42,638 nucleotides of DNA from NCBI GenBank assembly GCA_023664325.1, contig JAMPFS010000028.1, positions 1 to 42,638 of the forward strand, in the 5' to 3' direction. The position numbers and the translations under genes are program-made. The stretch comes from Clostridium sp. Lineage in GTDB: Bacteria; Bacillota; Clostridia; Lachnospirales; Lachnospiraceae. Below the pieces are notes generated by a model. It was not told where the DNA came from. It did no database searches and saw only the letters and a list, made by a program, of their open reading frames with translations. Shown here one piece after another: positions 1 through 9,500 of this stretch (positions within the stretch are counted from its first letter, which is position 1; the number at the start of each line of letters is the position of its first letter).

Positions 1-48
1 CAAAAATGACAATAAACTTGATAAATTTTACAATTTTCTTCATGAAAG

Positions 49-102
49 AAAAATCTGTGTATGATGTAGTTATAAAGCAACGCATTATACACAGATTTTT
101 TT
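49..102 (+). terminator. Rho-independent terminator of an upstream gene
   Basis: A perfect 14-bp stem (49-62 with 87-100) encloses a 24-nt loop and ends in a run of seven T (96-102). It probably ends a gene lying left of the window and insulates the CHAP hydrolase gene that starts at 146. No convincing promoter is visible in the short stretch after it. Confidence 0.7.
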
Positions 103-145
103 GTATGAAAAATGTTGATTGAAGCGAAGGAAAGGAGAGAGGATT

Positions 146-2590
146 ATGTTAAGAAAACGTAAGAGATATCAAAGTTTTTTGCTTGTCGGGGTGCTGATTA
201 CAGGTCTGTTCACCGGAATAAACGGAAAGGTACAAACCGTATATGCCGCAGGAGGAACGGCTGCAGAAGTGGTAGCGCTTGCAGCATCGCAGGTTGGCTA
301 TCATGAAAAGGCATCCAATTATAATCTGGATGATTTTACGGCAAACAGCGGATCTGCAAATTATAATAAGTACGCCCGGGATGTAGGTGTCACCAATGGG
401 CAGGCATGGTGTGCAACCTTTATATGGTGGTGTATGAAAAATGCTGATGTGCCATATGCAAATTATCCTTCACGGACAACGGTAACCCGTGACTGGTTTG
501 TGCAGAGAGGGCAGTACCACGTAAGAGGAAGTTATGTTCCGAGGCCGGGAGACTACGTTGTATTCGGAAATGTTTCCCACTGTGGAATTGTAGAGAGTGT
601 TTCTGGATATAGTATCAGTGTCATTGAGGGGAACTCTGGTGATCAGGTTAAGAGGAATTATTATAACTGTATGACCAGTACCTATGTTACCGGTTTTGGA
701 ACCATTCAGTATAATGGCAGCTCTTCCGCTTTGGCCAGTACCGGCACGGATACCTCCAATCCGGGTTCCCCGTATCCGGTTCCTTCTGGCAATTTAAAGA
801 ACGGAAGCAGAGGCGATTCGGTAAAATGGGTTCAGAAATTTTTGAATGATGTCCGTGGGGCAGGACTTGCAGTGGACGGAATTTATGGAAGTGGAACAGC
901 GAATGCAGTGAAAACGTTTCAGCAGCAAAACGGTTTGACTGCAGACGGAATTGTGGGGAGCCAGACCACGGCAAAAATGCTGTCGCTATGGAGAAATAAA
1001 GCTGCACAGGCAGCCATAAAGCCCTTGGATTTGGGAAATGAATTTTGTGCGGTCATATACCGTTCCGATATCTGGAAACCCATTAAAAATACAGGCAGCA
1101 ATATTGTACTTTGGGATGAGAAAGCGACAGCAGATTATTACTGGCTGTTTAAAAAGCAAAATGATGGCTCTTATATTATTCAGTCCTTATATGACGGAAC
1201 AGTGATTGATGCAGATCATGGATATGCGGTCAACGGAACCAATATTATGCCGTTTGCAGCAAACGGAGGAAATAATCAGAAATGGTATATATGTGCCTCC
1301 GGTAATTCCTATAAGCTTGTGCCGCAATATGCAGGCAATCTTGCCATGGATGTTACGGGAGCAGGAACGGCGGACAATACGAATATTGAGCTTTATGAGG
1401 CAAATGAGAGTGTGGCCCAGCGCTTTTCCATTTATAAGGTATCTCATAGTAATCTGTCAGGCATTGCCTTTTCGTCCGGGTATCAAACCAATATGGATTT
1501 AGGAGCAAAGCAGACATTGAAGTGCAGTTTTTCTCCGAGTAATACAAAAAGCAATATGGTGATATGGGAAAGCTCCAATACATCCGTTGCTGCAGTGGAT
1601 CGTAATGGAATAGTGACAGCGAAAGCAACAGGTAAAGCAACGATAAAATGTACCAGTACTTATAACAAAAATATTAGCGCATCCGTACAGATTACGGTAA
1701 AAGAAAAAGAGCAGCCAACAACGGAAGCCGAGACAAAGCGACCGGAAACACCGACAACAGAGGCGGCAACGGAACAGCCAGAAACACCGACAACGGAAGC
1801 CGAGACAAAGCGACCGGAAACGCCAACAACGGAAGCCGAGACGAAGCAGCCGGAAACTCCGACGACAGAGGCGGCAACGGAACAGCCGGAAACTCCTGCA
1901 ACAGAGACAGAAATGCAGACAGAGGCGGATACGAAAACCACAATAGGCACAACAACCGAAGAAACGCCTGCTCCTGCAGATTCCGATACCGATGAAGAAC
2001 CGGAAGGAGGGAATGATAAGAGCGCTGATAATGATTCGGAAAAGTGGAGTGATAAGAACGCTGATGATGATTGGGAAGAAGAGGATCTGTCGTTACCCAA
2101 AAAGAAGGGGACGATCCTGACAGACACGGCAAATAAATGTGAGGTTGAGGTTACATCCGATTCCGTACAAAATCCAACGGTAAGATATCTGGAACCGTCA
2201 AGCGAAAAGAAAAAGAAAGTTACTATTCCGAGCGTAGTAAGGGTGAACGGCATCACCTATAAAGTAACCAGTATTTCGGAGTACGCATTTTACAATAACC
2301 CAAAATTAACCAGTGTTACCATCGGTAAAAATGTATCAGAGATAGGGGATAGTGCTTTTGAAAACTGCAAAAAATTAAAGTCGGTGACAATTCCCAAATC
2401 CGTAAAATCCATTGGCAAAAATGCTTTCCGAAATTGCAAAGCGTTAAAGAAAATTACCATTAAAAGCACGGTTTTGAAAAAAATCGGTAAGAACGCTTTC
2501 CGCAATATCCACAAAAAGGCAGGCATCAAGGTGCCAAAAGGCCGGGCAAAGACTTATACGAAAATGTTAAAAAGGGCAGGCTGTAAGTAA
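146..2590 (+). CDS. Secreted CHAP-domain peptidoglycan hydrolase with PG-binding, ricin-type, Ig-like and BspA-type LRR domains
   Basis: The protein has 814 residues from ATG 146, which follows AAAGGAGAGAGGA; an in-frame TTG at 119 lies upstream of this site and is not used here. A basic, hydrophobic signal peptide ends near residue 35. Residues about 40-190 form a CHAP/amidase-like domain with Cys89 (in AWCATF), His145 (in SHCGIV) and Glu161/Asn163 (in IEGNS) as the likely catalytic set. A PG_binding_1 domain follows (about 219-280), then a ricin-B-like trefoil (about 298-432), a BIG2-type Ig-like domain (about 438-520), five 12-residue Thr/Glu/Pro repeats (525-584), an acidic stretch, and C-terminal BspA-type leucine-rich repeats (about 709-805). 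It has no sortase signal, so wall retention probably relies on the binding domains. The likely role is cleavage of wall peptides outside the cell; the substrate is not shown. Domain calls come from motif recognition only. Confidence 0.85.
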   Translation: MLRKRKRYQSFLLVGVLITGLFTGINGKVQTVYAAGGTAAEVVALAASQVGYHEKASNYNLDDFTANSGSANYNKYARDVGVTNGQAWCATFIWWCMKNADVPYANYPSRTTVTRDWFVQRGQYHVRGSYVPRPGDYVVFGNVSHCGIVESVSGYSISVIEGNSGDQVKRNYYNCMTSTYVTGFGTIQYNGSSSALASTGTDTSNPGSPYPVPSGNLKNGSRGDSVKWVQKFLNDVRGAGLAVDGIYGSGTANAVKTFQQQNGLTADGIVGSQTTAKMLSLWRNKAAQAAIKPLDLGNEFCAVIYRSDIWKPIKNTGSNIVLWDEKATADYYWLFKKQNDGSYIIQSLYDGTVIDADHGYAVNGTNIMPFAANGGNNQKWYICASGNSYKLVPQYAGNLAMDVTGAGTADNTNIELYEANESVAQRFSIYKVSHSNLSGIAFSSGYQTNMDLGAKQTLKCSFSPSNTKSNMVIWESSNTSVAAVDRNGIVTAKATGKATIKCTSTYNKNISASVQITVKEKEQPTTEAETKRPETPTTEAATEQPETPTTEAETKRPETPTTEAETKQPETPTTEAATEQPETPATETEMQTEADTKTTIGTTTEETPAPADSDTDEEPEGGNDKSADNDSEKWSDKNADDDWEEEDLSLPKKKGTILTDTANKCEVEVTSDSVQNPTVRYLEPSSEKKKKVTIPSVVRVNGITYKVTSISEYAFYNNPKLTSVTIGKNVSEIGDSAFENCKKLKSVTIPKSVKSIGKNAFRNCKALKKITIKSTVLKKIGKNAFRNIHKKAGIKVPKGRAKTYTKMLKRAGCK
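1718..1897 (+). repeat. Five tandem 36-bp repeats encoding a Thr/Glu/Pro spacer
   Basis: Five in-frame 36-bp units (starting at 1718, 1754, 1790, 1826 and 1862) each encode a 12-residue unit of the form TTEAxTxxPETP. Two subtypes are present: AETKRPETP or AETKQPETP, and AATEQPETP. The tract links the Ig-like and LRR parts of the hydrolase. Such a repeat can change in copy number by slippage or recombination. Confidence 0.9.
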
Positions 2591-2712
2591 GATGGATGAT
2601 AGCAGATAGAGGTTTCCCTGCCGGACACGCCGGACATAAGCCTTTTAACCAAGCCTACATAATTTTCGATCTCAGCGCATAGTTTAATACAAAATGAACA
2701 AACAGGATTGCT

Positions 2713-3972
2713 ATGGAAATATATGTAGTAAAGGCAGGGGGTACACTGACAGGTATTGCGGATCAGTTTGGCGTGTCTGCCGAAAGGCTGGCATATGATA
2801 ATGAGATTGCAGGAGAGAATTTAGTAGTCGGGCAGGCGTTGATTGTTTTAAGACCGCAGACCGTCTATACCATACAGGCGGGGGATACACTGACAAGTAT
2901 TGCCGATACCTTTCAGACAACCGTTTTGCAGCTGGTGCGCAATAATTCCTATCTGCTCAATGAAGATTTTCTGCTGCCGGGGAGACAGATTGTGATCGCC
3001 TATGAGGATGTATCAAGGCGGGAGATTGAGATTTTTGGCTATGCATATGCCTTTATACAGGAGGCTGTTTTAGAGGAGGCATGCCTGTATATTCAGGAAT
3101 TACTGCCATTTTCCTATGGGTATAATGAAGACGGTTCACTGATTCCGATGAATGATGACCGTCTGCTGGCAGCGGCGGTACGTTTTGGCAATCGCAAAAG
3201 AATGGTGATTACGCCGCTTGACCGGTATGAGCGCTTTAATAATCAGCTTGTGGTAAGGCTTCTTTCTGACACACAAATGCGTGATATTCTGCTGGATAAC
3301 ATTTTGCGGACAATGGAAGAGAAGGGGTATGAGGCATTAGATATCGACTTTGAATTTATTCCCGGGGAATACCGGGATGCCTATGTGGCATTTATTGCGG
3401 AGACGAGAAGCCGCATGAATGCGAACGGATATCCGGTCAGTGTCGCCGTGCCGCCGAAGGTAGCGGCTGACCAGCCAGGATTGTTATACGAGGGAATTGA
3501 TTATCAGGGTATCGGGGAGGCGGCAGACAGCGTATTTTTGATGACCTATGAGTGGGGGTATAAATATGGCCCTCCGATGGCGGTTGCCCCGATTCCGAGT
3601 GTCCGAAGGGTATTGGACTATGCGGTGTCCGTCATTCCCAGGGAGAAGATTGATATGGGGATTCCCAATTATGCCTATGACTGGTCGCTTCCGTATGTGC
3701 AGGGGGAGACGGCAGCCGAAACGATTGGCAATTTGCAGGCTGTGCGGCGTGCGGCGGAATACGGTGCGGAAATCCTCTATGACGAGGAGGCAAAAGCGCC
3801 TTACTACTATTATACAAAGGACGGGGTATCCCATGTGGTATGGTTTGAGGATGTCAGGAGCATTATGGAAAAATATGACCTGATTGCAGAGTATGGATTT
3901 CACGGCGGCGGATACTGGAACCTGATGCGGGAGTTTCGGCAGAACTGGATGTATGTGAACCAGATTGTATGA
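2713..3972 (+). CDS. LysM-GH18 glycosidase of the YaaH/SleL spore-cortex type
   Basis: The 419-residue protein begins with two LysM domains (about residues 2-47 and 51-96), each with the AGGTLT or AGDTLT motif, followed by a GH18 TIM barrel (about 108-419). The GH18 signature LDIDFEF gives Asp210, Asp212 and catalytic Glu214. In Bacillus this architecture belongs to N-acetylglucosaminidases that act on spore cortex fragments during germination. There is no signal peptide, as is usual for spore-associated members that are deposited from inside the mother cell. The start is fixed by LysM beginning at residue 2-4, although the ribosome site (AGGAT) is weak. The 122-bp gap upstream holds no clear promoter. 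It could also act in vegetative wall turnover, but the SASP gene in the window favours a spore role. Confidence 0.85.
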   Translation: MEIYVVKAGGTLTGIADQFGVSAERLAYDNEIAGENLVVGQALIVLRPQTVYTIQAGDTLTSIADTFQTTVLQLVRNNSYLLNEDFLLPGRQIVIAYEDVSRREIEIFGYAYAFIQEAVLEEACLYIQELLPFSYGYNEDGSLIPMNDDRLLAAAVRFGNRKRMVITPLDRYERFNNQLVVRLLSDTQMRDILLDNILRTMEEKGYEALDIDFEFIPGEYRDAYVAFIAETRSRMNANGYPVSVAVPPKVAADQPGLLYEGIDYQGIGEAADSVFLMTYEWGYKYGPPMAVAPIPSVRRVLDYAVSVIPREKIDMGIPNYAYDWSLPYVQGETAAETIGNLQAVRRAAEYGAEILYDEEAKAPYYYYTKDGVSHVVWFEDVRSIMEKYDLIAEYGFHGGGYWNLMREFRQNWMYVNQIV

Positions 3973-3982
3973 AATAAACGGC

Positions 3983-4019
3983 AAAAAGTTTCCCTTGCAG
4001 ATAACAAGGGAAACTTTTT
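3983..4019. terminator. Bidirectional terminator between the LysM-GH18 gene and buk
   Basis: A perfect 15-bp inverted repeat (3983-3997 with 4005-4019) has a 7-nt loop and carries AAAAA on its left flank and TTTTT on its right. It can therefore end transcription from both convergent sides. Confidence 0.9.
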
Positions 4020-4046
4020 GGTAATGCAGCTGGTTTGATGAAATAA

Positions 4047-5114
4047 TCAATACACCTGAGCCTCTTCCTCACCGTTCATGACACGGAGCGCACCCTGTGT
4101 GAGGGCAAGCAGCTCATCCTCACCCGGATATACGGTAAAGTCGGCAATAAAGTCGAGTTTTTCCTTCAGGGCATCAATGGTTTCTGCGTTATAGGCAATA
4201 CCGCCTGTGCAGATAATCCGGTCAACTTTGCCGTTTAATACAGCAGCCATCGCACCGGCATCCTTTGCGATCTGGTAGTGGAACGCATCAATTAGATTAG
4301 CGGCATCCTGATTGCCTTCTTCCTTCATTTTCACTAAATCACGCATATCATTGGTGCCGATATAGCCGTTGAAACCTCCGTTGCCGCAGATTTTCTTATA
4401 GATTTCTTTCTCGGTATATTTGCCGGAATAGCAGAGCTTGATTAAATCGCCGACCGGAACCGTACCGGCACGTTCCGGGGAAAATGCGCCCTCGCCGTCT
4501 AAGATGTTGTTGACATCAATGACTTTGCCGTTTTTGTGTGCGCCTACGGAAACACCGCCGCCCATATGAATGACGATTAAACTTAACTCGTTATAAGATT
4601 TGCCGATTTCCTTTGCATAGCGCTTGGCAACCGCCTTCTGGTTCAGTGCATGGAAAATACTTCTTCTCGGAAGCTCCGGCATACCGGAATATCTTGCCAC
4701 AGGCTCTAACTCGTCTACGACAACCGGGTCTACGATATAGGAAGGAACGCCGACCTCGTCACCGATTTCCTTTGCCAGAATACCGCCGAGGTTAGAGGCA
4801 TGCTGTCCCTGTTTGCCAATTTTCAAATCTTCCAGCAAGGCATCTGTCACAGCGTAAGTGCCGCCCGGAATTGGCTTTAACAAACCGCCGCGTCCAACGA
4901 CAACGTCTAAGGTTTTGATATCAAAATTCTTTTCTTTTAACACATCTAAAATAACTGTTTTGCGGAAATCCTTCTGGTCAATGATCGAAGCGTATTTTGC
5001 GATTTCCTCTGTGGGATGCCTTAATGTCTCCTCAAATATCTGGTTTTCATCTTCATAGACACCGATTTTGGTAGAAGTAGAACCCGGGTTAATAATTAAA
5101 ATTGTTTTTGCCAT
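4047..5114 (-). CDS. buk: Butyrate kinase
   Basis: The product has 355 residues and belongs to the acetokinase family. It moves the phosphoryl group of butyryl-phosphate to ADP, giving butyrate and ATP in the cytoplasm. The N-terminus TILIINPGSTSTKIGVYED carries the family's first phosphate-binding motif, and VIHMGGGVSVGAHK and ICTGGIAYN are further family motifs. The start at 5114 (MAKTI) follows a strong AGGAGGAT; the longer in-frame extension to 5156 would swallow this site. The gene lies 78 bp downstream of ptb on the same strand, the usual ptb-buk order, and ends at the strong terminator at 3983-4019. A related branched-chain acid kinase activity is possible, but length and context favour buk. 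Confidence 0.93.
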   Translation of the reverse strand: MAKTILIINPGSTSTKIGVYEDENQIFEETLRHPTEEIAKYASIIDQKDFRKTVILDVLKEKNFDIKTLDVVVGRGGLLKPIPGGTYAVTDALLEDLKIGKQGQHASNLGGILAKEIGDEVGVPSYIVDPVVVDELEPVARYSGMPELPRRSIFHALNQKAVAKRYAKEIGKSYNELSLIVIHMGGGVSVGAHKNGKVIDVNNILDGEGAFSPERAGTVPVGDLIKLCYSGKYTEKEIYKKICGNGGFNGYIGTNDMRDLVKMKEEGNQDAANLIDAFHYQIAKDAGAMAAVLNGKVDRIICTGGIAYNAETIDALKEKLDFIADFTVYPGEDELLALTQGALRVMNGEEEAQVY

Positions 5115-5192
5115 TTTTATATCCTCCTGATTTTGTTTGTGAATTTGTAAAAACATGGACTGCCTGTACAGACAGCCCGTGTGCGTTTCTTA

Positions 5193-6107
5193 TTATTTGT
5201 TCATTGCCTCTGCGACAACAGCAGCGACAGCGATGGAATTGACCTTTGCCTCAAAATCATCGGAACGTGAAGTTAAAATGACCGGAGCCTTTGTACCGGT
5301 TAAAATGTTGCCGTTTACGGATTTGGAATTATGTACTAATGCCTTGTAGGTAACATTGCCTGCATGGATATCCGGGAACAGCAAAATATCTGCATCCCCT
5401 ACAATCTTACGGTCAGTAGCGCCTTTGTGCCTTGCTGCCTCCGGGTCAATGGCAAGGTCGTAGGAAAGCGGACCGTCCACGATACAGCCTGTGATTTTCC
5501 CTTCCTCGTTCATCTTGGTAAGCTCGGCAGCCTCTACCGTAACCGGCATTTTCGGATTGACTACTTCGACAGCCGCAAGCGGCGCAACCTTCGGGCATTC
5601 GATTCCGCAGGCATGTGCGATTTCAACGGTATTGCGGATGATATTTGCCTTTGTTTCCAGATCCGGGTAAGGGATAAAGGCAACGTCACTCAAAAACAGC
5701 AGACCGTCATGTCCTTCGATATCAAAAATGCAGACATGGGATAATGTTTTGTCTGTGCGCAGACCGACTTCTTTGTCTAACACGCTCTTTAGGAACGATT
5801 TGGTGTCGATTAAGCCCTTCATGTACATATCCGCTTTGCCGTCGTGAACGAGTTTGACAGCAGTTAAAGCGGCTTCGTATGTGTCTTCCACATTGATAAT
5901 CTCAAAGCCGGATAAATCCATGTTGATGGAATCTGCCACTTCCTTAATCTTTGCCTCATCACCGACTAAAACAGCTTCCGCAATATTTCTTTTTTTGGCT
6001 TCGGCAACTGCCTCTAAAACGGCATCATCCTGTGCTACAGCCACGGCAACCTTTTTAATCGGGCATGCAGCAACTTTTGTCAATAAATCATCAAAAGTTT
6101 TTGTCAT
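5193..6107 (-). CDS. ptb: Phosphate butyryltransferase
   Basis: This 304-residue enzyme of the phosphate acetyl/butyryltransferase family converts butyryl-CoA and phosphate to butyryl-phosphate and CoA. Motifs seen include KKVAVAVAQDD near the N-terminus, YMKGLIDTKSFLKSVLDKE, VDGPLSYDLAIDPEAA and FPDIHAGNVTYKAL, all typical of Ptb. The start at 6107 (MTKTFDD) is preceded by GAGGTG; the in-frame region further upstream does not resemble the family. It is the first gene of the ptb-buk pair, and its product is the Buk substrate. The upstream region holds three AACGGTT-type repeats that might be regulatory. Substrate choice between butyryl- and branched acyl-CoA cannot be read from the sequence. 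Confidence 0.93.
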   Translation of the reverse strand: MTKTFDDLLTKVAACPIKKVAVAVAQDDAVLEAVAEAKKRNIAEAVLVGDEAKIKEVADSINMDLSGFEIINVEDTYEAALTAVKLVHDGKADMYMKGLIDTKSFLKSVLDKEVGLRTDKTLSHVCIFDIEGHDGLLFLSDVAFIPYPDLETKANIIRNTVEIAHACGIECPKVAPLAAVEVVNPKMPVTVEAAELTKMNEEGKITGCIVDGPLSYDLAIDPEAARHKGATDRKIVGDADILLFPDIHAGNVTYKALVHNSKSVNGNILTGTKAPVILTSRSDDFEAKVNSIAVAAVVAEAMNK

Positions 6108-6572
6108 TTTTGTACACCTCTTTTTATAAATTTGTTGTATTTTTGTAACGGTTTCGGACAGAACGGTTTTTGCTGTCTGAAAATTCCCACACTGCCCCAA
6201 ACGGTTATAAATTCTCATGAATAATAGTAGCACTCAAAGCTTTTTCGGTCAAGGGTTTCAGCAGGAGAATCGCAAAAAAGATGGAAAAGAAAATAAGGAT
6301 GCCCTCTATATAAATGGAAGAAGAATGCCGATATAATATCTATAGTTTGTGTATGGGCAGGCACAATATCTAGTAGCTTACGTAAATAAAAAACAATAGG
6401 AATTGTAAAAATGATGCAAAAAAACTTTGCATTTTCAGTCAGATATGCTATACTTGCATTAGATAACCTGCATAAAAGGGTGGATTCTGCTTTTTTATAA
6501 AGGGTGATGTACAAGATCGTACGTTGATTTAGAAAACGAAAGATAGATATTAAATGTATGAGGTGATTTGGT
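6108..6572. other. Divergent intergenic region between ptb and the giant surface protein gene
   Basis: These 465 bp separate ptb (leftward) from the surface protein gene (rightward). They hold three AACGGTT repeats near ptb (6147-6154, 6162-6169, 6200-6206), a TTGCAT-16-TATACT promoter (6427-6454) with an overlapping inverted repeat (6414-6432), and a leader of about 110 nt. A 99-residue minus-strand frame at 6215-6514 has no recognisable domain and no good ribosome site and is not called. Confidence 0.6.
6427..6454 (+). promoter_or_regulatory. Sigma-A-type promoter of the giant surface protein gene
   Basis: TTGCAT (6427-6432) and TATACT (6449-6454) are separated by 16 bp. The -35 box is also the right half of a perfect inverted repeat, ATGCAAA-5-TTTGCAT (6414-6432), so a repressor bound there would block the promoter. 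Confidence 0.6.
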
Positions 6573-9500
6573 ATGAATGCAAAAAACAGATTGATTGAGA
6601 GATTATTACAGAGTGCCAGAAAGCATAAGATATTGACTTATCCTGTGCTTGCAGTTGTTGCCGTGATCAGTTTTTTTGGCAACCTGTTTAATTGGCGTAA
6701 CGGTGCAGGCAAGCGTGTTGTTGCCATTATCATGGTTATGGTTATGTTTGTGTCCCAGTCGTATTTTCTGACATCATCTGCGACCGCTTTGGTGGATACG
6801 GAAGAGGAGGCATTGATTCAGAAGGAGCTTCAGGAGGCAAGCGTAGAGCATGACGAGGAGGCTGTGACCGAGGCACAGCAGGAAGAATCTGCCGTGACAC
6901 CGGAGGAGCCTGCCGAGGCAGCGCAGGAACCGACCGAGGCGGTAACCGAGGCACCAAATCAGGGCAGCAGTGAGGCTGTGACGGACGAGACTTCGACAGA
7001 GACCGGAGAGGATGCGGCAATACAGGAAGAGGATGAAGAAATAGATTCCAAATTAGATGGTGAGAAAAAAGAGATTATTGCGCTGTTCTTTTGTTGTAGA
7101 ACTAAGAACAGTGCAGAAAGGTTCTATATAAATGAACATGTTAAGGTTGACAAAGATGCCAAAACGGTAGATTTGTCTGATTTGCTTCCAGATGTTTTGA
7201 CGGCTGCAACGGCCATAGACAATCGAGATGAGGAATATTCCCTGATTCCTGACGTATGGTACAGCGATGGCAACATGGACAATCGGATTGATATAAGAGC
7301 AGTTCCGATTACAAGCGCTGGGCAGGCGCTGCTGTATTGCAGGCAGGAACTTGTTAAATATAAAGTGGAAATCGCCAATGAGAAGACAAGTACATCAGAT
7401 ACAAAAAATAATGGGTCTACGGTTCCACATTACACAGACGGAGTAACCCCGGATGCGGATTTTTATATCGTGGACGTAGAGGAGGGTTCCAATCCTAAAC
7501 AGGCAACGTTACGGTTAAGTGGAATCAAAAGGACGGGTTATTCTTTAGCCGGAGTGAATTTTATCGGTAACGTCGGTGTGGGGGATATCGTGACAGAGGG
7601 AGACAGTAGTTCTGTCACCATTTCCTTAAAAGGGGATATAGGAGGGCAGAAAATTACTCTGGTCTGGCAACCGGATTCATATTATCTGGATTATTATGAC
7701 AAGGATGGGAATCTGATTGAAAATACCCCAAACTGGAAGAACTGGCCGGCAGAATTTGATGATTTGCGGGATGAGTTCTGGATTGGAGAACCGAAAATCA
7801 TTGGTTCCGTTCCAGGATATGCCTTTGCAGGCAAATGGAGAGTCGGCTCCCCGACTTCCACAGAGATTGTGGTCGGAGGAACAGCAGTTGCCACCGCTTC
7901 TGAGAGCGGCGAAGTTACAGCCAATCCTTATTATAGTGGGAAGAACAGCCGTGTTGCCCTGTATCCGGTTTTTGAATATGCAGGAATCTGTCTCAATAAT
8001 GAAAAGGACAAAGAAACATTTGTAGACAACAAAATGAGTTATAAGTCGGATGCAAGTTCGGATACATATACAGCATCTTATAAAGATAAGAACGCAGGAG
8101 TTGGTGAGTTTGCGATTGGGGTTGCGGATGATGCATCACAAAATCATTTAACGGATTTTGGTCTTACTTTGGTTTTGGAAGGCACGGATCGTTTTTCATT
8201 CAAACCTACTGATGGGCAAAGCCCAAAGAAGGCAGGCACCTGTGAGGTCAAGGTGAAAGTATCGGATCAGCATGCAATGGGTGATGATCCGCAGGCGACA
8301 GAGTTTACCATTAAATTAAATGTTGCAAAATGTCAGATTTTTGCCCAACCGGGTGATTTGAAAACTGAAAAGGATTATGATGGGAGTACGGCAGCGCCAT
8401 TTGCAGGCAGCGGCACGGTTCTGCTCCCTACAAAGGACAGATCCGGACGGGATCACGGAGTGGCGGTCAGATGTGATACAGCGAAGGCTGCTTATAATTC
8501 AGCTAATGTAAGGGAAACGGATCCGGATGGCAGGATTATATTTGAGGGCGGTTATACGCTTGTAATGCGTGACCCGGACTCCAAAGAGAATGCATCCGAA
8601 AATTATGAATTGATAACGGTAGATAACGGAAACTGTTATATTCCGGGCAAGATTAAGCCAATTAAAATTCAGGTGGTAGGCAAACTGCATATGCCGGAAA
8701 CATCCACAGCCTATGGCATAGACTATATTCGTATCGGTGAGGAGGATCCGCTCTATACATTTTCCGTAGTGGAGGGTCAGACATTGCCGGCAGATCTGGC
8801 GGATTCATGGCTTAAGGATATTACTTATGAAACAGACCGGAAAGATAAGACGGTAGATGACCGGGAATACTATTATGTAGTCAAAGCAAACATCAAGACG
8901 GACTCCGCAGATATCCGGAGCGGCAACTACGTGCCGGACATTTCTTTAAAACAGATGGAGGAACAATGTTTTAAAGTGGAACAGGAAGATGCAGAGGGGA
9001 ATTATGTGATTGCCGGAAACCATAGTTCAAAGGATAACCAATGGTATTATGGTTCGGAAATTTCCATAAAGGCATTGGACAGCACGGTATATGATACGGT
9101 ATATATCTCTACAAACGGTGAGAATGGAAGTTATCATGTTTTAGGTAAGGTTTATGAGGAGTATTCCAACAACGGGGATGTGTGGATTTATCTCTACAGC
9201 TCCCAGACCGGAGCATTTACCAAACGTGTTCCGCTTAACCTGCTTTATGACGGAAAAGCGCCGGAGTATGTAGGGTACGAATTTACACAGCAGGGTGAGG
9301 ACGGCGCCAGCCTTGATTTTTCAACCGAGGGATTTAACGGTAACTATAATGGACTTTACTTCCCGGGCATTGGCGGTGTCATGGATTTTGGTACTTATAC
9401 AAAATCAACCATTCAGTTGAAAGTAATATATGAAGATAAGACATCAGGCGTGAGACGTCTGCATTATGGATTATTTGGAGCAGATCCAACCCAGACGGCT

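Noticed and set aside
1660..2256. 198-residue minus-strand open frame opposite the wall hydrolase
   Set aside because: It is rich in Ser and Val because it is the complement of the Thr/Glu/Pro repeats; there is no ribosome site and no domain.
6215..6514. 99-residue minus-strand frame in the ptb upstream region
   Set aside because: No recognisable motif, no good ribosome site, and it covers the promoter and dyad of the surface protein gene.
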